This document shows positions 37,050 to 43,230 of a stretch of 43,230 nt of DNA, piece by piece. Source of the stretch: Burkholderiales bacterium (GTDB lineage: Bacteria; Pseudomonadota; Gammaproteobacteria; Burkholderiales; Burkholderiaceae_C); NCBI GenBank assembly GCA_017302655.1, contig JAFLDE010000024.1, positions 1 to 43,230 of the forward strand, read 5' to 3'. Position 1 is the stretch's first letter. Every line of letters starts with the position of its first letter. The position numbers and the translations under genes were made by a program. The notes below the pieces were generated by a model. That model was not told the DNA's origin and searched no databases. It saw nothing but the letters and a program-made list of their open reading frames with translations.

Positions 37050-38831
37050 ATGACCGCAAAACGTTCAAGCGTCGACCTAGCTCAGCCCAAAGGCCACTCC
37101 CCTGCGGAGCGATTTGCGCACGGCAAAGACATGGCCCGAGGCTTCGCCCAAGGACTGCCTGAAGGAGCTCGGCTTCCTGCAGCACGTGCGTTTTGCTTCG
37201 AGATGCTCTCCGCCTTCTGGACTGCCAAGGCCAAGGCTGCGGGGTCTTCATGGAAAGTTGCGCGCTGTCCTGTGCCGCTCAGCCTGGAGCAACCGGAAGC
37301 CAAGGTGATTGCCTCAGCGCTGGGTGCGGCAGCCGCAGCCGTAGATGACGTCACTGCGGGCTATCTGCTTGGCACGGTCTACACGGCCATGTTGCCGGTG
37401 ACCCTGCGTTCGGAGTGGGGCGCGTTCTACACGCCGCCCCAGTACGTGGAACACTTGCTGGACCAAGCGGAGCGCGCCGGAATTGACTGGAGTCGCGCTA
37501 CCGCAGCAGACCCGGCATGCGGAGGCGGCGCGTTCCTGGCGCCCATGGCGCTGCGCATGTGGCAGCAGAGCAAACTTGGTGGTCCTGAGCTTGCTTTAGC
37601 TGACATCGCTCGTCGGCTACGAGGCTTTGAGCTCGACCCGTTCGCCGCCTGGATGAGCCATGTCACGCTCGAGGCAGCCCTGCTGCCCCTGTGTGCTTCA
37701 GCCAGAAAGCGTATGCCCAAGGTCATCCATGTTGGGGATTCCATGCAGTTGGATATCACTGACAAGTTCGACCTGGTGGCCGGGAACCCGCCCTACTCAA
37801 AGGTCAAAGTGACCGAGCAAATCAAGGCACGGTTCGCTCGCTCGCTTTACGGCCATGCCAACCTCTACGGAATCTTCACAGATTTGGCTGTTCGTATGGT
37901 CAAGCCAGGCGGTGTGGTCGCATTCGTAACGCCGACGTCTTTCCTGGGAGGGCAGTACTTCAAGGCTCTACGGGGGCTGCTGCTGGCTGAAGCTCCTCCT
38001 GTCAGCATCGACTTCATCGCCGAGCGCTCCGGCGTCTTCGACGACGTCCTTCAAGAAACGCTGTTGGTTGCGTACAAGAAGGGTGTCGAAAAGGGAGCGG
38101 TAGCGGTGTCTTCGTTAGAGACAGGCGCAAACGGCCATGTCCACTCCACCCCCGTCGACGATGTCGCACTCTCTTCCGGCGATGGCCCATGGGTTCTTCC
38201 GCGCGAGCCTGCCCGTGCTGCGTTCTTGCAGAAGCTCAGGGATATGCCCGCTCGGCTTTCGACGTATGGCTTCACCGTCAGCACTGGTCCATTGGTGTGG
38301 AACCGGCACAAAGACCAAATGCGCCAGCAGCCTCTCAACGGCGCTCTGCCCCTGGTATGGGCGGAGTCTGTTTCGGCGAAGGGCTTTGGGTTCTCTGCCC
38401 AGCAGCGCAACCATGCTCCCTACATTCAAGTCTTCGCCTCGCAGCCACATTTGGTTATCCAGGATTCGTGCGTGCTGGTTCAACGAACGACTGCCAAGGA
38501 GCAGGAGCGACGCCTTGTCTGTGCTGTGCTTCCACAGGAGTTCATTGACGAGCATGGCGGTGTGGTCGTCGAGAACCACTTGAATGTGGTTCGAGCAAGG
38601 GGTGGCTCCACCATCAGCTCGGACACCATCGCGGCGGTACTTAGCAGCCGTGCGGTGGACGCTGTTTTTCGCTGCATCAGTGGAAGTGTGGCCGTATCGG
38701 CCTACGAGCTGAACGCGATTCCACTGCCCAGCTCTCAAGAGATGCGTGCCATCGAAAAGCTGGTGGCTAGCGGTGCTGACCGACGACTCGTAGAGAAGCG
38801 CCTCGACAAAATTTACGGATTAACAAAGTGA
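37050..38831 (+). CDS. N6-adenine DNA methyltransferase of a type II restriction-modification system
   Basis: 593 residues from an ATG after an AGAGGA site. Methyltransferase motifs run in the gamma-class order: motif X GAFYTPP (residues 124-130), motif I DPACGGG (154-160), motif II GFELDP (192-197) and the catalytic motif IV NPPY (246-249). The C-terminal ~300 residues would be the target-recognition domain. Order and size resemble BsuBI/PstI-type methyltransferases. It protects host DNA from the nuclease encoded next, whose start overlaps its stop codon. The 67-base gap after rarA may hold its own promoter, but none is clear. Confidence 0.85.
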   Translation: MTAKRSSVDLAQPKGHSPAERFAHGKDMARGFAQGLPEGARLPAARAFCFEMLSAFWTAKAKAAGSSWKVARCPVPLSLEQPEAKVIASALGAAAAAVDDVTAGYLLGTVYTAMLPVTLRSEWGAFYTPPQYVEHLLDQAERAGIDWSRATAADPACGGGAFLAPMALRMWQQSKLGGPELALADIARRLRGFELDPFAAWMSHVTLEAALLPLCASARKRMPKVIHVGDSMQLDITDKFDLVAGNPPYSKVKVTEQIKARFARSLYGHANLYGIFTDLAVRMVKPGGVVAFVTPTSFLGGQYFKALRGLLLAEAPPVSIDFIAERSGVFDDVLQETLLVAYKKGVEKGAVAVSSLETGANGHVHSTPVDDVALSSGDGPWVLPREPARAAFLQKLRDMPARLSTYGFTVSTGPLVWNRHKDQMRQQPLNGALPLVWAESVSAKGFGFSAQQRNHAPYIQVFASQPHLVIQDSCVLVQRTTAKEQERRLVCAVLPQEFIDEHGGVVVENHLNVVRARGGSTISSDTIAAVLSSRAVDAVFRCISGSVAVSAYELNAIPLPSSQEMRAIEKLVASGADRRLVEKRLDKIYGLTK

Positions 38832-39898
38832 CCCTTCCACGCATTCCATCCTTTGAAACAATCTTGGAGAGGCTGCCGCGCATCTTCGATGGTGTTGACA
38901 ATCAGGCTTACTGCACTCGAGCCAGCACTGCTAAGACTATCGCCGTCCTTTTTTACGCAGGCGCAATCCATGGTCAGGACCGTTGGATTCGTCCCAGCCA
39001 AGTTACCGAGATGTCGGACGACCAGTTGGCGTTGCAGTCTGATACGGAGCGCGAAGCATGGTGCCAGCTGACCCTCTCCAACCGAAGGAGGCCTCGGCCG
39101 TTAGGTGCTTGGTATGCCCCCAACTCTCGAGAGCAAATTCGTGACGAGAACCTGCGCCAAGGGTTGATTCCCAACGGTGCTGCTCATGAGCGGCCTGGGC
39201 TTCCAACCACTACGTCCCTGCCGAAGTACAGCATGTATGCAGACTTCGCCAATCTTTTCGACGAGACCCTGTCTGGCGTTGACCTGGATACCGCCATCGA
39301 TTCATGGCGAAGCGCACACCTCAGCCATGGTGCCCGTTCTCGTGCTCTGCTGAGAGCCCGAGGCGTCACTGCATCAAGCGCACGCGTGCAAGTGGCGTTC
39401 CCCAACGGCGCTGTGCACGTCCTGGCTCCGGGCCCGAGCTCTGACATATCCAAAGCTGTTGTCGAGGACTTCGCACATCGTTTCCTCGAGGACCCGGCAG
39501 TCTTGTGGCTTTCAGAGAGCGCTGTGAAGGTGCTGGATGATGGATTGGCCACGATGCTTGGTCTAACTATCGACCCCGCTCGCGCACTACCCGACATCAT
39601 TCTTGTCGATGCGGGAGTGCAAGGTGGCGGAGTGCTGGTTGTCTTCGTAGAGGTAGTCAACTCGGACGGGCCTGTCAACCAGGTACGCAGAGACACGCTA
39701 GAGGCGCTGGCTCGCGACGCTGGGTTCAATACAAGCGACATCGTCTATGTCACTGCTTACGCAGACAGAGCGTCGCCAGCCTATCGCTCCAACATCAACA
39801 GCTTGGCATGGGACTCGTTCGTTTGGTTTGCGTCTGAGCCCGACTGCGTGGTGAGCCTACGGCGCGGGACTGCGCGCAAGCTGTCGACACTCAAGTAG
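38828..39898 (+). CDS. BsuBI/PstI-type restriction endonuclease
   Basis: 356 residues from a GTG overlapping the methyltransferase stop as GTGA. The C-terminal part has the BsuBI/PstI family core LPDIILVD (Asp 256) followed by VVFVEVVNSDGP (Glu 275), a PD-(D/E)xK variant. The N-terminal ~180 residues form the family's winged-helix region. PstI and BsuBI cut CTGCAG; the target here is unknown. Coupling with the methyltransferase delays nuclease synthesis and could make the module addictive, which would favour retention of the element. Confidence 0.83.
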   Translation: MTLPRIPSFETILERLPRIFDGVDNQAYCTRASTAKTIAVLFYAGAIHGQDRWIRPSQVTEMSDDQLALQSDTEREAWCQLTLSNRRRPRPLGAWYAPNSREQIRDENLRQGLIPNGAAHERPGLPTTTSLPKYSMYADFANLFDETLSGVDLDTAIDSWRSAHLSHGARSRALLRARGVTASSARVQVAFPNGAVHVLAPGPSSDISKAVVEDFAHRFLEDPAVLWLSESAVKVLDDGLATMLGLTIDPARALPDIILVDAGVQGGGVLVVFVEVVNSDGPVNQVRRDTLEALARDAGFNTSDIVYVTAYADRASPAYRSNINSLAWDSFVWFASEPDCVVSLRRGTARKLSTLK

Positions 39899-40050
39899 TT
39901 GTCGCAAACGCCTCCGCCCCGCTGAGCTCCGGGGTACTTGGCGGGGATAGTTGCTCTTGACGGGCCTCGCTGGTCGTTGGTCGACGGCTGTGTCCGTGGT
40001 GTGCATCTCTCAGAGGCAAACACGCCCTCAGCATTCCACTCTGGCGTCGA

Positions 40051-40170
40051 AGGCCATGTCGTGCTTGCCCCTTGCTCGCGCCAAAGCGGGCAAGGGGTGA
40101 GGCGGTAGCAGCCGGCCCGGTAGGGCTTCGCGCGAAGCGCGAACTGCGTAGCCCGCCGAACACATGGCCT
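40051..40170. other. Nested inverted repeats, a multi-hairpin structure
   Basis: An outer pair AGGCCATGT (40051-40059) and ACATGGCCT (40162-40170) encloses two hairpins. The first is CCCCTTGC...GCAAGGGG (40068-40097), extended to a 12-bp stem with one T-G pair. The second is TTCGCGC-GAA-GCGCGAA (40127-40143), capped outside by GGGC/GCCC. Together they give a cloverleaf-like three-way fold on a single strand. It may be a non-coding RNA, a single-strand origin or a recombination accessory site; the sequence does not decide. Confidence 0.5.
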
Positions 40171-40181
40171 GAGCCTCCGAA

Positions 40182-40266
40182 CTATGCATGATGCTTGAGA
40201 AATACATAGTTTGGATGCATAGTGCGTTTCACAGGTGCGGCGCTCAGTCACTCACGCACTATGTAG
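40182..40266. repeat. Right-end cluster of four CATAG motifs with an inverted pair
   Basis: ATGCATAG on the minus strand at 40182-40189, ATACATAG at 40202-40209, ATGCATAG at 40215-40222 and CTACATAG on the minus strand at 40259-40266. The last two form a 9-bp inverted pair, CATAGTGCG (40218-40226) and CGCACTATG (40255-40263). Matching ATACATAG motifs occur twice at the left end. The arrangement suits arm-type binding sites for the recombinase complex. Confidence 0.55.
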
Positions 40267-40269
40267 GTT

Positions 40270-40286
40270 GTGGGATTAAGTCCCAC
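40270..40286. repeat. Terminal inverted repeat at the right core site
   Basis: GTGGGA-TTAAG-TCCCAC is a perfect 6-bp inverted repeat with a 5-base spacer whose right arm enters the CCACCG core. Core-flanking inverted repeats of this size are typical of sites where a tyrosine recombinase binds. There is no equal repeat on the left junction. Confidence 0.5.
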
Positions 40287-40288
40287 CG
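40283..40288 (+). repeat. Right copy of the 6-bp junction repeat (attR core)
   Basis: CCACCG at the right boundary, identical to 27833-27838. The rarA reading frame resumes here with GAG-AAC-CCC (Glu-Asn-Pro). Confidence 0.85.
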
Positions 40289-41166
40289 AGAACCCCTCTT
40301 TCGAGGTGAACTCCGCGCTGCTGTCGCGCGCCACGGTGCACGTGCTGGAGCCGCTGCAAGCCGCCGACCTGCACGAGCTCTTCGACCGCGGTTGCCGCCA
40401 CCTCAACGCGCAGTGGAGCGAAGAAGCCGCCGCCCAGCTCATCGCCTACGCCGATGGCGATGCACGCCGCATGCTGGGCAGCCTGGAGACGGTGAGCCGC
40501 GCCGTGCAGGGCGTGGTGGGCGAGGAGCAGCTCAAGCAGGTGCTGGGCAAGCAACTGCGCCGCTTCGACAAGGGCGGTGACGCCTTCTACGACCTCATCT
40601 CGGCTCTGCACAAGTCCGTGCGGGGTTCGGACCCGGACGCCTCGCTGTACTGGTTCGTGCGCATGCTCGATGGCGGCGCCGACCCGCGCTACCTCGCCCG
40701 CCGCCTGGTGCGCATGGCCAGCGAAGACATCGGGCTGGCCGACCCGCGCGCGCTGCGCCTCACGCTGGACGCCTTTGATACCTACGAGCGCCTGGGCAGC
40801 CCTGAGGGTGAGCTGGCGCTGGCCCAGGCCGTCGTCTATCTGGCCGTGGCGCCCAAGAGCAATGCGGTCTACACGGCCTACAAGGCGGCACGGGCCTTGG
40901 TCGAGAAGGACGCCAGCCGTCCGGTGCCCATGGAGCTGCGCAACGCGCCGACGAAGCTCATGAAGACGATGGGCATGGGCCAGGGCTACCGCTACGCCCA
41001 TGACGAACCCGACGGCTTCGCGGCCGGCGCGCACTATCTGCCCGAGGGCGTGGAGGAACGCTTCTACACACCCACCGAGCGCGGGCTGGAAGGCAAGATC
41101 GCCGAGAAGCTGGAGCGCTTGCGCGAGGCCAATGCGGCGGCTCGTGAAGGTTTGGGAAAGCGCTGA
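40288..41166 (+). pseudogene. rarA: Host rarA, 3' fragment
   Basis: 292 codons from E-N-P-S-F-E-V-N-S-A-L-L-S-R to the natural stop, including the Arg finger region and the whole C-terminal half ([47 protein letters not shown]). Joined to the 5' fragment it gives a 431-residue RarA with no gap or frameshift, so the insertion is recent or under little decay. A GTG at 40270 in the element opens into this frame, but no convincing ribosome binding site precedes it. Its end lies 8 bases from the convergent regulator gene. Confidence 0.95.
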
Positions 41167-41173
41167 AGTTGCC

Positions 41174-41827
41174 TCAGGCTCGCCAGCGCAGCCGGCCGTA
41201 GCCCAGCTCCACCCTGGCACAGGCTTGCTGTTCGCGCAGCCAGGCGTTCACGCCCTGGCGTGACACGCCCGCCAGTCGCGCCAGCTCAGCCTGCGTGATG
41301 CGCAGCTCGCGCCATCCGCCTTGTGCTGGCTTGGCGGGCAGCTGCTGCACGGCCAGCCACACGCGATCACCCAGGGCGGCGTGGCGGGCGCTGCCGAGCA
41401 GGCCGAGGTTGCCGTCGAAGTGCTCGGCAAAGCGCTGCAGCAGCAGGCGGGCGAAGCCCGGCCATTCGTCCATCAGCGCCGTGTAGAGCGGCAGGGCCAG
41501 GGGCCAGACCTCGCTGGCCGCGGCGGCGCGCGCCTCGAAGCGGCTGGGCCGTCCGGTGACGAAGGCGGAGAGCCCGAACAGGCTGGGCGCCACCAGCCGC
41601 CCCAGGGAGGAACCACTGCCCTCGCTGCTCACGATGTCCAGGCTCAGTTCGCCTTGACCGAGCAAGTAGAACTGCTTCACGCGCGCGCCTTGAGCGAACA
41701 GCACACGCCCGCTGGCCAGCTGGCGGGCGCGCGGCACCGGCCAGCGCTGGCAGACCGCCGGCGGCTCGCCCAGGCCGGGCAGGGCCGCGCGTAGCGCGGC
41801 GAAAAAGTCAAGTGAAATGTCAGCCAC
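41174..41827 (-). CDS. Crp/Fnr-type transcriptional regulator
   Basis: 217 residues from a GTG. The N-terminal cyclic-nucleotide-binding-like fold includes GRVLFAQGARVKQFYLLGQGELSL and a degenerate second half (LVAPSLFGLSAFVTGRPSRF). The C-terminal winged helix reads ITQAELARLAGVSRQGVNAWL. The phosphate-binding cassette for cAMP is not well conserved, so its ligand is unclear. An in-frame upstream extension to 41923 lacks domain features and runs into the start region of the divergent DUF2332 gene, so I did not use it. Confidence 0.8.
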   Translation of the reverse strand: MADISLDFFAALRAALPGLGEPPAVCQRWPVPRARQLASGRVLFAQGARVKQFYLLGQGELSLDIVSSEGSGSSLGRLVAPSLFGLSAFVTGRPSRFEARAAAASEVWPLALPLYTALMDEWPGFARLLLQRFAEHFDGNLGLLGSARHAALGDRVWLAVQQLPAKPAQGGWRELRITQAELARLAGVSRQGVNAWLREQQACARVELGYGRLRWRA

Positions 41828-41866
41828 CCGACGATTCTGCGCGCCGCACCTGCGTAGGCTTGCGCC

Positions 41867-42967
41867 ATGGACGACGCCCTGATCCTGTTGCGCGAACGCT
41901 TCCTGCAGTTCGCCGACGCCCACGAGCCCGACGATCGCCTCTATGGGGCGCTGGCGCGCGCCATCGCCGGGGACGCGGACTTGCTCGGCCTGCTCATCGC
42001 CGCAGCGCCCACCCAGCGCCTGCCGGTGCTGCTGCTAGCTGCCATGCACGCGGTGCTGCTGGACGGCAGCCCGCACCCGCTGCGCCACTACTACCCCAGC
42101 TGCGGTGGCACGCGCCCGCCGGATGCCGAGTTGCTGCCCCGCTTGCGCGACTTCGCCCGCGAGGCGCGCGAACCCTTGCTGCACCTGCTGCGCACGCGCC
42201 AGACGCAGACCAACGAGATCGGGCGCTGCGCCGTGTTGTGGCCTGCCTTGCAGCAAGTGGCCCTCCTGCGCGGCGGAGAGAAATCGCAGCCATTGGCCCT
42301 GCTCGATTTCGGCTGTTCGGCGGGCCTGAACCTGGGTGTGGACGCCTATCGATTCGACGACGCAGAGGGCGGCTACGGCGCCTCCGCTGGGGCAGGCCCG
42401 TGCCTGGACGTGCAATGGCGTGGCGGGCGGCCTGCGCTGCTGGGCCCCGCGCGCTGGCACCTGGCCGCGCGCGTGGGCACCGACCTCGCACCCCTGAGCC
42501 CGGCAGATCCGAGCGACGCCCGCTGGCTGCAGGCCTGCCTGTGGCCCAGTGACACCGCCCGGCGCCAGCGCCTGGATGCCGCGCTGGCCCTGGCCGTTCG
42601 ACGCGGCGACCGGCTGCTGCGCTGCACGGATGGCCTGGCGGCTCTGCAGCAGGCCGCCGCCACGCTGCCGCCCGGCGTGCAGCCGGTGCTTTTCAATTCC
42701 TGGGTGCTGGCGTACCTGGACGAAGCGGCCTTTCAGCAACACCGCGAACGCGCGCTCGCCCTGGTGCGCGAGCGGGGTTGGGCCTGGATCTGCGCCGAGG
42801 CGGCCTCGCGTTGCCCCTTGCAGCAAGTGCCCGCCGTGCCGGCGGGGGAGTCGAGCGGCAGCGCTTCGATCTGGAGCCTGCACTGGCGCGCACCCGGTGG
42901 CGAAGTGCGAGAGCAGGCGCTTGCCTGGTCGCACCCCCATGGGCGCTGGGCGAGCTGGCTGGGCTGA
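41867..42967 (+). CDS. DUF2332 family protein, SAM-methyltransferase-like fold
   Basis: 366 residues. Family features: FLQFADAHEPDDRLYGALARAIAGD at the N-terminus, LRHYYPSCGG, RQTQTNEIGRCAVLWPAL, and LLDFGCSAGLNLGVDAYRFD near residue 145, which looks like a glycine-rich nucleotide or SAM-binding loop. The C-terminal part reads VLFNSWVLAYLDE and WSLHWRAPGGEV. No reaction is established for this family. It is divergent from the regulator at 41174-41827, with 39 bases between the starts, so that regulator may control it. Confidence 0.8.
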   Translation: MDDALILLRERFLQFADAHEPDDRLYGALARAIAGDADLLGLLIAAAPTQRLPVLLLAAMHAVLLDGSPHPLRHYYPSCGGTRPPDAELLPRLRDFAREAREPLLHLLRTRQTQTNEIGRCAVLWPALQQVALLRGGEKSQPLALLDFGCSAGLNLGVDAYRFDDAEGGYGASAGAGPCLDVQWRGGRPALLGPARWHLAARVGTDLAPLSPADPSDARWLQACLWPSDTARRQRLDAALALAVRRGDRLLRCTDGLAALQQAAATLPPGVQPVLFNSWVLAYLDEAAFQQHRERALALVRERGWAWICAEAASRCPLQQVPAVPAGESSGSASIWSLHWRAPGGEVREQALAWSHPHGRWASWLG

Positions 42968-42979
42968 TCGAGCTCGGGC

Positions 42980-43230
42980 TCAGACCTGCAGCGCCAGCAA
43001 CTCACCGTCCAGCGTGCCCGCGAAGAGTCGCCCGCCCAGCAGCGCCAGGCTGCCAGTCACGCCGTAGTTGCGCGCGGCTGAAGGCGCCGGCAGCGGCAGG
43101 CGCCAGCGCGGCCGGCCTTGCAGCCGTTCGAAGGACCAGATGGCGGCGCCATGCTTGACGCCGTAGGAGCCCAGCGCCGCCGTGCCGATGGCGACCTGCC
43201 GCGCGTCCAGCGCCGGCTGGCCCCAGGCCC
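42980..43230 (-). CDS. C-terminal end of a PQQ-type beta-propeller protein (partial)
   Basis: 83 codons enter from the right edge and end at a TGA. The sequence has two propeller-like strands: IGTAALGSYGVKHGAAIW and a last blade NYGVTGSLALLGGRLFAGTLDGELLALQV, typical of PQQ-binding-like repeats in which a blade ends DG-x-L-x-A-L. The full protein cannot be named from this part. It converges on the DUF2332 gene with 12 bases between stops. Confidence 0.6.
   Translation of the reverse strand, partial: AWGQPALDARQVAIGTAALGSYGVKHGAAIWSFERLQGRPRWRLPLPAPSAARNYGVTGSLALLGGRLFAGTLDGELLALQV

Larger units (their letters stand above)
39899..40282. other. Non-coding right arm of the element
   Basis: 384 bases without a credible gene. 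The part next to the nuclease stop has GC-rich inverted sequences (CCCCGC near 39916 and GCGGGG near 39942) that could end the operon transcript. The middle holds the nested hairpins at 40051-40170 and the end holds the CATAG motifs and the terminal inverted repeat, each listed separately. Nothing recognisable as a tRNA or a known RNA family is seen. Confidence 0.6.
27839..40288 (+). mobile_element. 12.45-kb site-specific mobile element in rarA, with a GmtYZX-like trio and its own rarA
   Basis: The boundaries are set by the interruption of host rarA and by the shared CCACCG. The GC content is visibly lower than in the flanks and codon use is less extreme. All eight genes point the same way as rarA: VPA1267-like, RecD2-like, two tyrosine recombinases, a small accessory protein, a full rarA, a DNA methyltransferase and a restriction nuclease. 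There are no transposase genes of the DDE type, no phage structural genes and no conjugation genes. The trio plus VPA1267-like protein recalls the gamma-mobile-trio elements described in vibrios and other gammaproteobacteria, and also Tn554-type TnpABC. Movement is inferred from the intact recombinase residues. Confidence 0.9.

Noticed and set aside
40051-40170. An integron attC site
   Set aside because: The hairpins recall attC, but the needed core sequences (GTTRRRY and its complement) are not at the ends and no integron integrase gene is present.
27839-40288. Prophage or conjugative element
   Set aside because: No capsid, tail, portal, relaxase, coupling protein or type IV secretion gene is present; only recombination, helicase, rarA and restriction-modification genes are seen.

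Overview
The window is high-GC chromosomal DNA from a betaproteobacterium, most likely a member of Burkholderiales near the Rubrivivax/Roseateles/Inhella group. This is judged from the GC-rich codon use and from the gene order trxB, Crp/Fnr regulator, ftsK, lolA, rarA next to rpmB-rpmG. The genus is an inference; there is no rRNA gene to confirm it.

Positions 1-27838 and 40288-43230 are ordinary host chromosome. From the left they hold: a leftward cluster with an SPFH protein, a DUF4178 zinc-ribbon protein, a DUF350 membrane protein, a membrane-anchored spermidine-synthase-like enzyme and the start of a Tat/lipoprotein gene; rhlE; a GGDEF-EAL protein; ettA and an oxidoreductase; a Spy/CpxP-like periplasmic protein with a response regulator and histidine kinase; a DUF2804 protein; a leftward trpS, DUF3717-DUF1289 and MATE cluster; purN and an RsmB-type RNA methyltransferase; a fatty acid desaturase; a DUF3016 protein; the ribosomal genes rpmB-rpmG; trxB; and a Crp/Fnr regulator followed by ftsK-lolA-rarA. 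To the right of rarA lie a second Crp/Fnr-type regulator, a DUF2332 protein and the end of a beta-propeller gene.

The striking part is a 12,450-bp insertion (27839-40288) that cuts host rarA after codon 139. A 6-bp sequence, CCACCG, is present at both junctions. Removing the insert with one copy restores an uninterrupted 431-residue RarA. All eight element genes run in the same direction as rarA: a small VPA1267-like DNA-binding protein, a RecD2-type helicase, a tyrosine recombinase (GmtY-like), a very large tyrosine recombinase with N-terminal helix-turn-helix domains (GmtZ-like), a small accessory protein (GmtX-like), a complete divergent rarA, and a two-gene restriction-modification system with a BsuBI/PstI-type nuclease. 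Repeated CATAG motifs lie at both ends. One of them forms a 15-bp palindrome overlapping the -10 box of the predicted element promoter.

The reading I favour is a site-specific mobile element related to the gamma-mobile-trio group that targets the conserved ATPase region of rarA. It pays for the damage by bringing its own rarA and holds its place with a restriction-modification module. The architecture, junctions and motifs are seen in the sequence; the mobility mechanism and the compensation role are inference.
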